Source of the DNA: Azospirillum oryzae
Lineage (GTDB): Bacteria; Pseudomonadota; Alphaproteobacteria; Azospirillales; Azospirillaceae
NCBI RefSeq assembly: GCF_008364795.1
Contig: NZ_VTTM01000002.1
Coordinates: 1-64,000 of the forward strand
Length of the DNA: 64,000 nucleotides
Reading direction: 5' to 3'
The notes beneath the pieces were generated by a model. It worked only from the letters and a program-made list of their open reading frames with translations, was not told where the DNA came from and ran no database searches. Both the position numbers and the translations under genes were made by a program. How positions within the stretch are numbered: the stretch's first letter is position 1; every line of letters begins with the position of its first letter. Below are positions 10,512 through 22,868 of the stretch, in pieces.

Positions 10512-10691
10512 GATGGAAATCCGGAAGGACCCGTGAACGGCGGGCGGGCGGAAGTCTAGCCGGGCCGGGCGCGTGCCGTGTAGGGGGGCAATCGGCGGGG
10601 CGGGAGCTACCCCTTTTCCCCGGTCCTAGGCGGTCCGGCGGAGAGGGCCGTGGCAGCGTTTCTCCAGCGATAACCTTTCTGTGCCGATGGT

Positions 10692-10719
10692 CTTGCATGG
10701 CCCTTTGCCCTGCCTACAT
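10692..10719 (+). promoter_or_regulatory. Putative RpoH (heat-shock) promoter for clpB
   Basis: CTTG at 10692-10695 and CCTACAT at 10713-10719, separated by 17 bases. This resembles the alphaproteobacterial RpoH pattern (CTTG, 17-18 bases, CYTAT-like). It is 90 bases before the clpB start, a chaperone gene that is normally under heat-shock control. Confidence 0.55.
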
Positions 10720-10808
10720 CTTCGGCAGCATCCTTGCGGATCGCACAGTTGCGTGGATCGAGTCGACCGGGCTGCCTCGCGGACGGTCGACAGGAGAAGG
10801 GGATCATC

Positions 10809-13412
<2,604 letters not shown>

Positions 13413-13480
13413 CGTCTGTGCCGGCCGCATTGCACCGATGACTGCGATGCGGCTTTGTCGGGTGGCTGAACTGTGCGTAT

Positions 13481-13523
13481 GATCGGCGGAACTGTTTAAC
13501 ATATCGAACAGTTTCCGCCGATC
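13481..13523. promoter_or_regulatory. Long inverted repeat upstream of aminotransferase gene
   Basis: GATCGGCGGAACTGTT (13481-13496) and its inverted copy (13507-13523, one extra T) flank a 10-base AT-rich centre. No T-run follows, so it is not a standard terminator for clpB. It ends 53 bases before the aminotransferase start and may be an operator or mRNA hairpin. Confidence 0.6.
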
Positions 13524-13576
13524 CTTCGCGGACGGCGGGCAGTGCCCCCGAACGCCCGAACAGGAAGCCCAGTTCC

Positions 13577-14959
13577 ATGACCGCTCCCGTCAGCACCGCC
13601 GGCAATTCCGCCGCCAGCCGCGACAAGGCCTTCGTCCTCCATCCCTACACCAACCTGGATGTCCACGAGACGCAGGGGCCGATGATCATCGAGCGCGGCG
13701 AAGGCATCCGCGTCTTCGACGACGGCGGCCGGGATTACATCGAGGGAATGGCCAGCCTGTGGTGCGTCTCGCTCGGCTGGGGGGAGGAGCGGCTGGTCCA
13801 GGCGGCGACCAAGCAGATGCGGCAGCTGTCGACCTATCACATCTTCGGCCACAAGTCGCACGAACCGGGCATCGATCTGGCGGAAAAGCTGATCGGGCTG
13901 GCGCCGGTGCCGATGTCCAAGGTCTTCTTCGCCAATTCAGGCTCGGAAGCCAACGACACCGCGATCAAGCTGATCTGGTACTACAACAACGCGCTCGGCC
14001 GGCCGGAGAAGAAGAAGATCCTCTCGCGCCAGCGCGCCTATCACGGCGTGACGGTGGCGACCGCCAGCCTGACCGGGCTGCCCAACAACCACCGCGACTT
14101 CGACCTGCCGATCGCCCGCATCATCCATGGCGATTGCCCGCACCATTACCGCAACGCGCTTGAGGGCGAGAGCGAGGAGGCCTTCGCCACCCGCCTCGCC
14201 GAACAGCTGGAGGCGCTGATCCTGGCCGAGGGGCCGGACACCATCGCCGCCATGTTCGCCGAGCCGGTGATGGGCGCCGGCGGTGTCGTGGTGCCGCCCG
14301 CGACCTATTTCGCCAAGATCCAGCCGGTGTTGAAGAAATACGACATCCTGCTGGTCGCCGACGAGGTGATCTGCGGCTTCGGCCGCACCGGCAATTTCTG
14401 GGGCAGCCAGACCATGGGCATGCAGCCGGACATCCTGACCTGCGCCAAGCAGCTGTCGTCCGGCTATCTGCCGATCTCCGCCGTCATGGTCACGGACGCG
14501 ATCTATCGCGCCTGCGTCGAGGAGAGCCGGAAGATCGGCACCTTCGGCCACGGCTACACCTACTCCGCCCATCCGGTGGCGGCGGCGGTGGCGCTGGAGA
14601 CGCTGAACATCTACGAGGAACGCGACATCGTCGGCCATGTCCGCTCGGTCGCCCCGGCCTTCCAGTCGCGGCTGAAGGCGCTGGCCGGGCATCCGCTGGT
14701 CGGCGAGGCCCGCGGCATCGGCCTGATCGGCGCGCTGGAACTGGTGGCCGACAAGGCGACCAAGGCCCCGTTCGACCCGCCCGGCCGCGCCGGCGCGCTG
14801 GTCAATGGTCTGGCCCAGGACAACGGTCTGATCGTCCGCGCCATGGGCGATTCCATCGCGCTCTGCCCGCCGCTGGTGATCTCCGAGGCGGAGATCCACG
14901 AGACCTTCGACCGCCTGACCAAGGCGCTCGACGGCGCGGTGCCGGTTCTGCGGGGGTAA
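13577..14959 (+). CDS. Class III PLP-dependent aminotransferase (omega-transaminase type)
   Basis: 460 residues of the aspartate aminotransferase superfamily, subgroup III. Visible landmarks: MASLWCVSLGWG near the substrate pocket, FFANSGSEANDTAIK (phosphate-binding), RAYHGVT, the PLP ring Asp in ADEVICGFGRTG, and the Schiff-base Lys in TCAKQLSSGY. Such enzymes move amino groups from omega-amino acids, putrescine or beta-alanine to pyruvate or 2-oxoglutarate; the acceptor cannot be told from sequence. A strong dyad lies just upstream, suggesting specific regulation. No catabolic neighbour is visible. Confidence 0.88.
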   Translation: MTAPVSTAGNSAASRDKAFVLHPYTNLDVHETQGPMIIERGEGIRVFDDGGRDYIEGMASLWCVSLGWGEERLVQAATKQMRQLSTYHIFGHKSHEPGIDLAEKLIGLAPVPMSKVFFANSGSEANDTAIKLIWYYNNALGRPEKKKILSRQRAYHGVTVATASLTGLPNNHRDFDLPIARIIHGDCPHHYRNALEGESEEAFATRLAEQLEALILAEGPDTIAAMFAEPVMGAGGVVVPPATYFAKIQPVLKKYDILLVADEVICGFGRTGNFWGSQTMGMQPDILTCAKQLSSGYLPISAVMVTDAIYRACVEESRKIGTFGHGYTYSAHPVAAAVALETLNIYEERDIVGHVRSVAPAFQSRLKALAGHPLVGEARGIGLIGALELVADKATKAPFDPPGRAGALVNGLAQDNGLIVRAMGDSIALCPPLVISEAEIHETFDRLTKALDGAVPVLRG

Positions 14960-15002
14960 GGGCGGGGGTAAGCATCTGCGGAGGGGGTTGGGACGTCGCG
15001 CC

Positions 15003-16241
15003 CTATCCCCGCCGCAGATGCATCTTGCCCAGGCCGCCCAGCGCGTCGAACAGCTGGCGGAACTGGACCAGGAACTGGTCCCAGGTGACCTTCGTGGTCG
15101 GTTCGATGGCGGCGTGCAGGGCGCCCAGGCTGGTCTTGCCGTCGATCCGCGACAGGATCGGGCCGGCCAGCCGGGGCAGGGGCAGCGCCACCACGCTGCC
15201 CATCAGGTCGAACTCCAGGCTGCCGCCCGGCGGCACCGCCTTCGCAACGGTCTTGCCGTCGATGTCGCGCAGGACCGGCACCACGTCGGGCTCGTTCGGC
15301 TGGATGCGGGCGCCGTCGAGATCGGCGGGGCGCAGCAGATAGGCGATGTGCTTGGTGAAGGCGCCGGTGATGCGCTCGGTCCAGGCGGCGCGCTCCAGCA
15401 TGTTCAACCCCGCCAGCCGCTTCAGGATGCGGGCGTCCTTGACCCACAGCGACGGCTCGTAGCGCAGCGGGTCGATCAGCGTCGCGATGGCGAGGCCGGC
15501 GCTGTCGGCCAGTTCCGCCAACTGCGGCACGCTGTAGGGGCGGTCGCAGCTGTGCAGCAGCAGGTCGTAGAGGTTGGCGTCGGCCAGCCGGTGGTCGCTG
15601 ATGTGCGGATTGTTCAACAGCCAGTTGGTCGGCGGCAGCGCCTGGATCAGCCGGCGGGCCAGCGCCACTTTCTCGGCCGGCGGCAACCCGTCGGTCATGC
15701 CGCGCAGCGCCTCCTGCATCGGATAGACGCCGGTGCGGCCATAGGGGGCGTAGACCATGACGCCGATGCCGCCGCCGGGTGCCAGCGCGCCGGCCAGCGA
15801 GCGCAGGCCGGCCGACGGGTCGTCCAGATGGTGCAGCACGCCGCAGCAGTCGATGTAGTCGAATGGTCCGGCGTCCGACACGATCCCGTCGAGTTCAAGC
15901 AGGGAGCCACGGCGGAAGTCGATGTTGGTCAGGCCGCGCGCCTTGGCCCGCGCCTCGGCGACGGCGCGGCTGGCGTCGGACAGGTCGATGTAGGTGATAC
16001 GGCCGGGATTGCCGGCGTCGGCCATCTGCTGCGCCAGCATGACGGTGCCGTCCCCCGTGCCGCCGCCGGCCACCAGCACGCGCAGCGGCTTGCCATGGTC
16101 GATCCGGCCGCCGAAGACATGCTGGACCAGTTCGTCCAGATGGCTGGGCGAGCCGGTGACCAGCCGTTCGGCCTCGTCGGCCGGGTTGCGCGCCGGGTAG
16201 GGGTAGGCTTCGTACTGGGCGCGCAGGTCGTCGATGCTCAT
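15003..16241 (-). CDS. Class I SAM-dependent methyltransferase with C-terminal accessory domain
   Basis: 412 residues. A methyltransferase domain (about 30-260) has the SAM loop VLVAGGGTGDGT and an acidic YIDLSDAS, plus DYIDCCGVLHHLDDP. The N-terminus (YEAYPYPARNP) is typical of a family with small-molecule or peptide substrates. The last 130 residues hold a separate domain without a motif I recognise. The frame stays open upstream into antisense of the next gene, but ATG at 16241 starts the conserved region. Substrate unknown. Confidence 0.78.
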   Translation of the reverse strand: MSIDDLRAQYEAYPYPARNPADEAERLVTGSPSHLDELVQHVFGGRIDHGKPLRVLVAGGGTGDGTVMLAQQMADAGNPGRITYIDLSDASRAVAEARAKARGLTNIDFRRGSLLELDGIVSDAGPFDYIDCCGVLHHLDDPSAGLRSLAGALAPGGGIGVMVYAPYGRTGVYPMQEALRGMTDGLPPAEKVALARRLIQALPPTNWLLNNPHISDHRLADANLYDLLLHSCDRPYSVPQLAELADSAGLAIATLIDPLRYEPSLWVKDARILKRLAGLNMLERAAWTERITGAFTKHIAYLLRPADLDGARIQPNEPDVVPVLRDIDGKTVAKAVPPGGSLEFDLMGSVVALPLPRLAGPILSRIDGKTSLGALHAAIEPTTKVTWDQFLVQFRQLFDALGGLGKMHLRRG

Positions 16242-16330
16242 GGGGGACTGCTCATAAGGGACGGGCGCGGCGACCATAGCACCGTGCCTGCCCAATCGCA
16301 GCCGTTCGGTGGCGGAGGACTCGGCCGATC

Positions 16331-17263
16331 TCAGTCCGCCAGCGGAACGCAGATCTCGGTCAGCCACTCGGCCGGCGGCAAGGCGCGGGGGTTGTTGAGA
16401 TATTCCTCGTAGCAGGGGGTGTTGCCGGGTGTATGGCCGCTGTTGGGCAGCCACTCGCCGTAGAGCCAGCGATAGACCGCGCCCAGTTCGGCATAGGGGC
16501 CCCGATGCCGCACCACCGCATGACGCCCGCCGGGGATGTCCACCACGCGGATCGCCCCGTCCTCCACGACACCCAGGTTCAGCATCAGCCCGGCGAAGGA
16601 GCGCAGTTCCTCCGGCTTCACCGATTCGGGGTCGTCGTAATAGATGGCGAAGCTGCGGGTGCCCGGACCGGCCAGCCCCTGCTTGGATGCCCAGGCAAAG
16701 AGCCGGTCGAAGCTGACGCCTATGGTCATGTAGGGGCCGGTGTGCGGCAGCCCGACGATGCGATAGGCGGGAAGATCGCGGATTTCGACCTCGTGCATGC
16801 TGTCCTCCATTCGATGGGTGGCCAATCGATGGCCGGCTGGGACTGGAGGATTGATCCGACCGCGCTTGCGGTAGGCGGCCGGCGTCACGCCATAGCTTTG
16901 CCCGAAGGCGCGGGTGAAGGCCTCGACGCTGCCATAACCCGCCCGCCGGGCGATGGTCGGCATGGCGATGCTGTCGCGCACCAGATCTCCCGCCGCCCGG
17001 TGCAGGCGCAGCCGGCGCAGGGTTTCCGCCGCCGTCTCGCCGGTGATCGCCCGGTAGACGCGGTGGAAGTGATAGGGCGAGAAGCAGGCGACCTCCGCCA
17101 GCCGGTCGAGGTCGAGCGGTTCGTCCAGATGGATGGCGATAAAGGCCACCACCCGTTCGATCCGGTCGCCGTAATCGAGCCGCGTACCGGGCTTTGCCGC
17201 AACCGCGGAACACGGCACGGGCCAAGCTGCCATTGCGTCGGCGGAGATGCTGTCGTTGGTCAT
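16331..17263 (-). CDS. AraC-family regulator with GyrI-like effector domain
   Basis: 310 residues. The N-terminal AraC DNA-binding domain (about 25-125) has two helix-turn-helix motifs, LAEVACFSPYHFHRVYRAI and RAGYGSVEAFTRAFGQSYG. The C-terminal GyrI/Rob-like domain (about 155-310) would bind a small molecule or drug. This order matches Rob and BmrR-like multidrug regulators. ATG preceded by CTGGAGGACG. No efflux gene is adjacent, so the target is unknown. Confidence 0.88.
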   Translation of the reverse strand: MTNDSISADAMAAWPVPCSAVAAKPGTRLDYGDRIERVVAFIAIHLDEPLDLDRLAEVACFSPYHFHRVYRAITGETAAETLRRLRLHRAAGDLVRDSIAMPTIARRAGYGSVEAFTRAFGQSYGVTPAAYRKRGRINPPVPAGHRLATHRMEDSMHEVEIRDLPAYRIVGLPHTGPYMTIGVSFDRLFAWASKQGLAGPGTRSFAIYYDDPESVKPEELRSFAGLMLNLGVVEDGAIRVVDIPGGRHAVVRHRGPYAELGAVYRWLYGEWLPNSGHTPGNTPCYEEYLNNPRALPPAEWLTEICVPLAD

Positions 17264-17324
17264 GGCGTGACGTCCTCCAGTCCCGCCGATGCTAGCCGGC
17301 AACCGCTTGATCGCGCTTGCGGAG

Positions 17325-18458
17325 TTAAGCCGCCGGCCAGCCCGTCGCCGCGCGCACTTCGCCCACCCGCGCGCCGGCGCGGTTCAGCAGCGGCGCGGTC
17401 AGCAGGTCCGGCACGCGCGCCCATTGGGCGTCGGTCAGCGCCCGGGTCGAGCGGACCAGGGCCGCCAGCGCCACCTCGCGGGCGCGGGCGGCGCCGTCCT
17501 CGATCTTCAGCGCGATGCCGATGCCTTGCTCCGGGATCACGGCACAGCCAACCCCCTCGGCCCCGCCCTTGATCAGAACGGCGCCGCCGGCCGCCTCCAT
17601 CAGTGCGGTGTCGAAGCTGCCGGTACCGCCGATCAGGAAGGGGTGCTTGCCCCAGGCGGCGGCGATGCGGGTGACCGCCTCGGCCCGCGCGTCCGGCAGG
17701 TCGACCGGGTCCGCGATGCGGGCCATGGCATAGGCGATGGCGCCCAGCGGCATGCCGATGGTGGGGATGGAACAGCCATCGACGCCCCAGGGCGCGCCGA
17801 ACAGGTCCTGGCCGGTCATCTGCTCCATCACGCCAAGGATGCGCTGCTGTACCGGGTGTTCATAGCGGACGTAGCCCTTCAGCCGCTCGCCCTTGTGCTT
17901 GGCGGTGGTCAGGAAACCGCTGTGCTTGCCGGAGCAGTTGTTGTGGAAGGCGGTCGGCGCCTCGCCGCGGCGGACCAGATCCTCGGCGGTGGCGGGATCG
18001 TAGGGGATCTGCGCGCCGCATTCGTAATCGTCCAGCGTCAGCCCGACCCGTTCGGCCCAGGAGCGCGCCAGTTCGGTATGCCGGGCCTCGCCATTGTGGG
18101 AGGAGCAGGCGAGCGCCAGTTCCTCGTCCCCCAGTCCGAAGGCGTCGAGCGCGCCGCTTTCCACCAGCGGGATCGCCTGAAGCGACTTGATGGCGGAGCG
18201 CGGGTAGACGGGGGCGTCGATGTCGCCCCAGCGCGCCAGCACATGGCCGCCGGCATCGACGATGCAGGCGCGGGCGCGGTGGACCGACTCCACCAGGCTG
18301 CCGCGCGTCACCTCGACGACGATCGGGCTTTCCGCCGGGCCGGAGAGGTCGGCGCGGCCTTCCGACGGCTGATGATGCGCATGGCCGTGGTTGTGATCGC
18401 CGCCGCAGCAGGAGGAGGAATGGCCGTGGGGGTGTTTGGGGGTATGGTCTTGGCTCAT
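17325..18458 (-). CDS. ReAV-type L-asparaginase with His/Cys-rich N-terminal extension
   Basis: 377 residues of the Rhizobium etli asparaginase II family, which hydrolyses asparagine to aspartate and ammonia. Key residues match the ReAV spacing with a constant 40-residue offset: Ser88 and Lys91 in RSAIKS, then zinc ligands Cys175 and Lys178 in CSGKH and Cys229 in VDGCSIP. The extra 40 residues at the N-terminus are unusual: nine His and the pair Cys17-Cys18 (PHGHSSSCCGGDHNHGHAHH), a likely metal-binding tail. Start ATG at 18458. It is divergent from the RNA methyltransferase gene, 79 bases apart. Confidence 0.88.
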   Translation of the reverse strand: MSQDHTPKHPHGHSSSCCGGDHNHGHAHHQPSEGRADLSGPAESPIVVEVTRGSLVESVHRARACIVDAGGHVLARWGDIDAPVYPRSAIKSLQAIPLVESGALDAFGLGDEELALACSSHNGEARHTELARSWAERVGLTLDDYECGAQIPYDPATAEDLVRRGEAPTAFHNNCSGKHSGFLTTAKHKGERLKGYVRYEHPVQQRILGVMEQMTGQDLFGAPWGVDGCSIPTIGMPLGAIAYAMARIADPVDLPDARAEAVTRIAAAWGKHPFLIGGTGSFDTALMEAAGGAVLIKGGAEGVGCAVIPEQGIGIALKIEDGAARAREVALAALVRSTRALTDAQWARVPDLLTAPLLNRAGARVGEVRAATGWPAA

Positions 18459-18537
18459 GCCGGCAAGCTTGCCTCGGGCGGGCAGCGGCGGCAAGCTCCC
18501 GCCCGGTCATATCCTTACCTGGAGCAGCGGGTTCTTC

Positions 18538-19122
18538 ATGCGTGGCTATTTCGGAATTGGGGTGGAGCGGATCAGCAAGCCGGGCAATGTCGGCAACCTG
18601 ATGCGCACCGCCCATGCCTTCGGCGCCTCCTTCTTCTTCGCCATCGATCCGGAACCGGATCTGCGGGAAACGAAGCTGGTCGACACCTCGGGCGCCACGC
18701 TGCACCTGCCGCTCTATATCCACGAGCGGGTCGCCGACTTCACCCTGCCCAGGGACTGCATGCTGGTCGGGGTGGAACTGACCGACGACGCGGTGGAACT
18801 GCCGAGCTTCCGCCACCCGTCGCGCGCCGCCTATGTGCTGGGGCCGGAGCGCGACAGCCTGTCTCCCGCCCTGCTGGCGCGCTGCGACCATGTGGTGAAG
18901 ATCCCGATGTCCTTCTGCATCAATGTCGGCGTTGCCGGGGCGCTGGTGATGTATGACCGCATGATCTCGCTCGGCCGCTTCGCCGAGCGCCCGGTCCGCC
19001 CCGGTGGCCCGCTGGAGGCGCCGGCCCAGCACCGGCACGGCCGCCAGATCATGCGCAACGCCGACCGCCGCCGCCGCATCCGTGGAGAGCAAAAGCCGGT
19101 TGCGGACGACAGCGACGAGTAA
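18538..19122 (+). CDS. SpoU/TrmH-family RNA 2'-O-methyltransferase
   Basis: 194 residues of the SPOUT class with the trefoil knot motifs: SKPGNVGNLMRTAHAFGAS (motif 1), YVLGPERDSLSP (motif 2) and IPMSFCINVGVAGALVMYD (motif 3). It would methylate ribose in tRNA or rRNA; the exact site is unknown. The ORF is open further upstream, but the conserved start is MRGYFGIGVE at 18538. A basic C-terminal tail (about 155-194) may add RNA affinity. Confidence 0.87.
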   Translation: MRGYFGIGVERISKPGNVGNLMRTAHAFGASFFFAIDPEPDLRETKLVDTSGATLHLPLYIHERVADFTLPRDCMLVGVELTDDAVELPSFRHPSRAAYVLGPERDSLSPALLARCDHVVKIPMSFCINVGVAGALVMYDRMISLGRFAERPVRPGGPLEAPAQHRHGRQIMRNADRRRRIRGEQKPVADDSDE

Positions 19123-19145
19123 GGGCGGCGACGAGTGAAGACGGC

Positions 19146-19706
19146 TCAGAGCGGCAGCGGATCGTCCCCGGCGACGGCGCAGATCCGCTGCACCACCGCG
19201 GGCTTGGGTGCCGACACCTCGCCCTGTTCGAAGGCCACCACCTGAAGCCTGCCGCGCACGGCCTCCAGCAACTCGCCCCGGCGCAGCAGGAAGTCTGGGG
19301 AGGAGGGGCGGCCGAAGCGGGCGTTTCCGTCGGCGAAGGTCTCGTAGATCAGAACGCCGCCCGGCTCCAGCGCCGCCAGTAGGGCGGGGAGGAGCGGGCG
19401 GTGCAGGTAGTTGGTGACGACGATCCCGGCGAAGCGGGCGTCGGCGGGCAGGGGGCCGATGCGGCCTGCCGGATCGCCGGTTTCCAAATCGGCCTGGATC
19501 AGGGTGACGCCGGCGGTGCCCTCCAGGTCGGCGACGCCGCCGAGGTCGCGGTCCAGCCCGACCACCGGATGGCCGTGCCGGTGGAACAGCCGCAGATGCC
19601 GCCCGCCGCCGCAGGCGAGGTCGAGCACCGGGCCGTCCGCGCGCACCAGCGGAGCGAATCGCTCCACCCAGGCGGAGGGCGGCGACTGCGGATGCGGTGT
19701 CGGCAT
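19146..19706 (-). CDS. TehB-like class I SAM methyltransferase
   Basis: 186 residues. The SAM-binding loop is VLDLACGGGRHLRLF (about 27-41), followed by an acidic VVGLDRD, and a YETFADGN motif (about 120) typical of small TehB-related methyltransferases. Substrate not predictable. AAAAGGAAAA precedes the ATG. It converges on the SpoU gene, 23 bases apart. Confidence 0.78.
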   Translation of the reverse strand: MPTPHPQSPPSAWVERFAPLVRADGPVLDLACGGGRHLRLFHRHGHPVVGLDRDLGGVADLEGTAGVTLIQADLETGDPAGRIGPLPADARFAGIVVTNYLHRPLLPALLAALEPGGVLIYETFADGNARFGRPSSPDFLLRRGELLEAVRGRLQVVAFEQGEVSAPKPAVVQRICAVAGDDPLPL

Positions 19707-19907
19707 GGAGGATTTTCCTTTTCCAGACTTCTTTTCGACGGCCGCGGGAACGATATCACAGGAGGTACGCGCGACCGGCCCGTCCGATGTTTGACGGCGC
19801 GGCCCGGCCGTGCTGAATTAGGGCGCTTCCCGAGTCGCGCCGCAACCCGGATCGGCGTGCCCGGGCCTGATTTTCCTGCTGCGGGTTAGTTTGGGGCTTG
19901 TGGGGAT

Positions 19908-20495
19908 ATGATCCTCTTCGCGTTGAGATGCTCGGCAGACCACCAGTTCGAGGCGTGGTTCCGCAACGGTGCCGCCTATGACGAACAGGCGGCGGCGCAC
20001 CAGATCGCCTGCCCGATCTGCGGCGACACCGTCGTCGGCAAGGCGCCGATGGCTCCGCGCATCGCCAAGGGCGTCGCCAGGGCCGCCGACCGCGCCCGCG
20101 AACAGGCCGAAGCGGTGGCGGCGAATGCCCCGCCGTCCGCTGTCCCGGCTGCCCCGTCCAATGCCGCGCCCGCGGCCCTTCCCGCGCCGATCCCCGCACC
20201 CGTCCCTCTGCCGAACGCCGCCGACGTCGTCGCCGCCCTGCCGCCCAGCCTGAACGATGCCCAGCGCGAGGCGGTGGCGGAGGTGATGAGGCAGCTGACC
20301 GAGGTGCGGCGCAGCGTGGAAAAGAACTGCGACTATGTCGGCGACCGCTTCGCCGAGGAGGCGCGGCGCATCCATTACGGCGAGACCGACCCCCGCGGCA
20401 TCTATGGCGAGGCGTCGGACGACGAGGTCGCCGAACTGCACGAGGAGGGTGTGACATTTCACCGCATTCCGTGGATCCCACGGAGCGACTCCTGA
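19908..20495 (+). CDS. DUF1178 family protein
   Basis: 195 residues. The N-terminus (MILFALRCSADHQFEAWF) and CPICGD form a likely zinc ribbon, followed by a Pro/Ala linker and the conserved C-terminal region (VGDRFAEEARRIHYGE then RGIYGEAS). The family is common in alpha- and betaproteobacteria and of unknown function. A terminator follows. Confidence 0.87.
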   Translation: MILFALRCSADHQFEAWFRNGAAYDEQAAAHQIACPICGDTVVGKAPMAPRIAKGVARAADRAREQAEAVAANAPPSAVPAAPSNAAPAALPAPIPAPVPLPNAADVVAALPPSLNDAQREAVAEVMRQLTEVRRSVEKNCDYVGDRFAEEARRIHYGETDPRGIYGEASDDEVAELHEEGVTFHRIPWIPRSDS

Positions 20496-20568
20496 GGAGT
20501 CCGGGGCCGTGCAGGATGCGGCGACGCCACTGATTCCGAACGAAACCATTTGAAAAACTGACTGTTTG

Positions 20569-20600
20569 AAAGGCGCGCCCGGTAACGGGGGCGCCTTTCT
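20569..20600 (+). terminator. Rho-independent terminator after DUF1178 gene
   Basis: AAAGGCGC pairs with GCGCCTTT around a GCCCGGTAACGGGG loop that can itself pair; TCT follows. Confidence 0.75.
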
Positions 20601-20850
20601 CGTATGCAGCCGCTGCGCTGCCGGGGCCTGTGTTTCCCGGCGATCGTCCCTGACCGGCGCGCCGCCCCATCGACCAAGGTAGGGGGTGCGCCAAACAATG
20701 ATCTGTATCAAACAATTGGGCAGGTCAAGGGCGTACGAATTACGGGAAGAAACCCGGACGCGACCGCCCGGACGGCAAATGCCGGAATGTTCCGCAGACG
20801 GTGTCTGAAGGACAGCCGGGCAATCGCCGGCACTCGATGAGGGGACGCAC
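20601..20850 (+). other. Leader region of the acetate-uptake operon
   Basis: Non-coding by codon pattern, lower G+C in the middle (around 20690-20745). It must hold the promoter of the DUF485-actP operon, but I see no confident -35/-10 or sigma-54 match. Confidence 0.4.
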
Positions 20851-21153
20851 ATGAATCAAAACGCACAACGGATTGTGAACAATCCGAAGTTCCAGGAGCT
20901 GGTGGCGAAACGGTCCGCCTTCGCCTGGACTTTGTCGATTGCCATGCTGGTCATTTATTTCGGTTTCATCCTGCTGGTGGCGTTCGGGAAGTCGTTCCTG
21001 GGCACGCCGATCGGCTCCGGCGTCACGACCTGGGGCATTCCCGTCGGTGTCTTCACCATCGTGTCCGCCTTCATCCTGACCGGCATCTACGTCTACCGGG
21101 CGAACGGCGAATTCGACGAGCTGAACCGCCAGATCCTGGAGGAATCGAAGTGA
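20851..21153 (+). CDS. DUF485 inner-membrane protein (YjcH-like)
   Basis: 100 residues with two transmembrane segments (about 27-48 and 60-82) and the typical N-terminal [19 protein letters not shown]485 proteins are encoded directly before ActP-type symporters and are thought to be small partners of them. Its TGA overlaps the actP ATG (TGATG), so translation is coupled. Confidence 0.93.
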   Translation: MNQNAQRIVNNPKFQELVAKRSAFAWTLSIAMLVIYFGFILLVAFGKSFLGTPIGSGVTTWGIPVGVFTIVSAFILTGIYVYRANGEFDELNRQILEESK

Positions 21154-22868
21154 TGCGCGCCGCCACCACCCGTCTTACCGCTGCCGCCGCCGCTGCGGCT
21201 GGTGTGCTGGTTCCCGCCTACGGCTATGCCGACGCCATCGGCGGCGCCGTGCAGAAGCAGGCGACGAACTGGTCCGCCATCGTCATGTTCCTGATTTTCG
21301 TGCTGCTCACGCTGGGCATCACCTTCTGGGCCGCCCGCCGTACCAAGTCGGCCAAGGACTTCTACGCCGCCGGCGGCGGCATCACCGGCTTCCAGAACGG
21401 CCTCGCCATCGCCGGCGACTACATGTCGGCCGCGTCCTTCCTCGGCATTGCCGGTCTGGTCTACGCGTCGGGCTTCGACGGGCTGATCTATTCGGTGGGT
21501 TGGCTGGTCGGCTGGCCGATCGTACTGTTCCTGATCGCTGAACGGCTGCGCAACCTCGGCAAATACACCTTCGCCGACGTCGCCTCCTACCGCTTCCAGC
21601 AGACGCCGATCCGCACCCTGTCGGCCTGCGGCTCGCTGGCGACCGTCACCTTCTACCTGATTGCCCAGATGGTGGGCGCCGGCAAGCTGATCCAGCTGCT
21701 GTTCGGCCTCGACTATCTGGTCGCCGTCATCATCGTCGGCGTGCTGATGATCGGCTACGTCACCTTCGGCGGCATGCTGGCGACCACCTGGGTGCAGATC
21801 ATCAAGGCGGTGATGCTGCTGTCCGGCGCCTCCTTCATGGCCTTCATGATCCTGGCCAAGTTCGGCTTCAGCCCCGAGGCGATGTTCAAGGCCGCCGTCG
21901 AACTCCACCCGAAGGGTCTGGCGATCATGTCGCCGGGCGCGCTCGTCACCGATCCGGTCTCGGCGATCTCGCTGGGCATGGCGTTGATGTTCGGCACCGC
22001 CGGCCTGCCGCACATCCTGATGCGCTTCTTCACCGTCGCCGACGCCAAGGAAGCCCGCAAGTCGGTCTTCTACGCCACCGGCTTCATCGGCTACTTCTAC
22101 ATCCTGACCTTCATCATCGGCTTCGGCGCCATCCTGATGATCCTGGCCCCCGACGCCACCGGCGCCTATCCCTTCCTGACGGCGGCCCCGGCGGCCGGCG
22201 CCAAGGCGGTGATCGCCAACGTCATCGGCGGCACCAACATGGCGGCCATCCACACCGCCCATGCGGTCGGCGGCGACCTGTTCTACGGCTTCATCTCGGC
22301 GGTCGCCTTCGCCACCATCCTGGCGGTGGTCGCCGGTCTGACGCTGGCCGGCGCCTCGGCGGTCTCCCATGACCTCTACGCCTCGGTCTTCGCCAAGGGC
22401 CGCGCCAACGAGGCCGACGAAATCCGCGTGTCGAAGATCACCACCGTCGCCATCGGCATCCTGTCGATCGTGCTGGGCATCGCCTTCGAAAACCAGAACG
22501 TCGCCTTCATGGTCGGTCTGGCCTTCGTCATCGCCGCCTCGGCCAACTTCCCGATCCTGCTGATGTCGATGTTCTGGGGCAAGATGACCACCCGCGGTGC
22601 GGTTCTGGGCGGTGGCCTGGGCCTGATCTCGGCGATCGTCCTGCTGGTGCTGGGCCCGACCGTGTGGAAGGCCGTGCTGGGCAACCCGGCCGCCATCTTC
22701 CCGTACGACAACCCTGGCCTCTTCTCCATCACGCTGTCCTTCGTCGGTATCTGGTTCTTCTCGATCACCGACAACAGCGCGCAGGCCCAGAAGGAGCGCA
22801 AGGACTTCGAAGCCCAGTACATCCGGTCGCAGACCGGCCTGGGTGCCGAGGGTGCCTCCGCCCACTAA
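21153..22868 (+). CDS. actP: Cation/acetate symporter ActP
   Basis: 571 residues of the sodium:solute symporter family with about 13 transmembrane segments after a cleavable-looking N-terminal hydrophobic stretch. Signature regions: [20 protein letters not shown] (substrate/cation site), [18 protein letters not shown], and [15 protein letters not shown]. It takes up acetate and other short carboxylates. GTG at 21150 is an alternative start; GGAGG at about 21138 favours ATG at 21153. Followed by a terminator, then the DUF294 protein. Confidence 0.95.
   Translation: MRAATTRLTAAAAAAAGVLVPAYGYADAIGGAVQKQATNWSAIVMFLIFVLLTLGITFWAARRTKSAKDFYAAGGGITGFQNGLAIAGDYMSAASFLGIAGLVYASGFDGLIYSVGWLVGWPIVLFLIAERLRNLGKYTFADVASYRFQQTPIRTLSACGSLATVTFYLIAQMVGAGKLIQLLFGLDYLVAVIIVGVLMIGYVTFGGMLATTWVQIIKAVMLLSGASFMAFMILAKFGFSPEAMFKAAVELHPKGLAIMSPGALVTDPVSAISLGMALMFGTAGLPHILMRFFTVADAKEARKSVFYATGFIGYFYILTFIIGFGAILMILAPDATGAYPFLTAAPAAGAKAVIANVIGGTNMAAIHTAHAVGGDLFYGFISAVAFATILAVVAGLTLAGASAVSHDLYASVFAKGRANEADEIRVSKITTVAIGILSIVLGIAFENQNVAFMVGLAFVIAASANFPILLMSMFWGKMTTRGAVLGGGLGLISAIVLLVLGPTVWKAVLGNPAAIFPYDNPGLFSITLSFVGIWFFSITDNSAQAQKERKDFEAQYIRSQTGLGAEGASAH

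Noticed and set aside
15003..17225. Long minus frame joining the methyltransferase with antisense-frame sequence of the AraC gene
   Set aside because: The part before 16241 is a shifted frame of the AraC regulator, so it is not a fusion protein.
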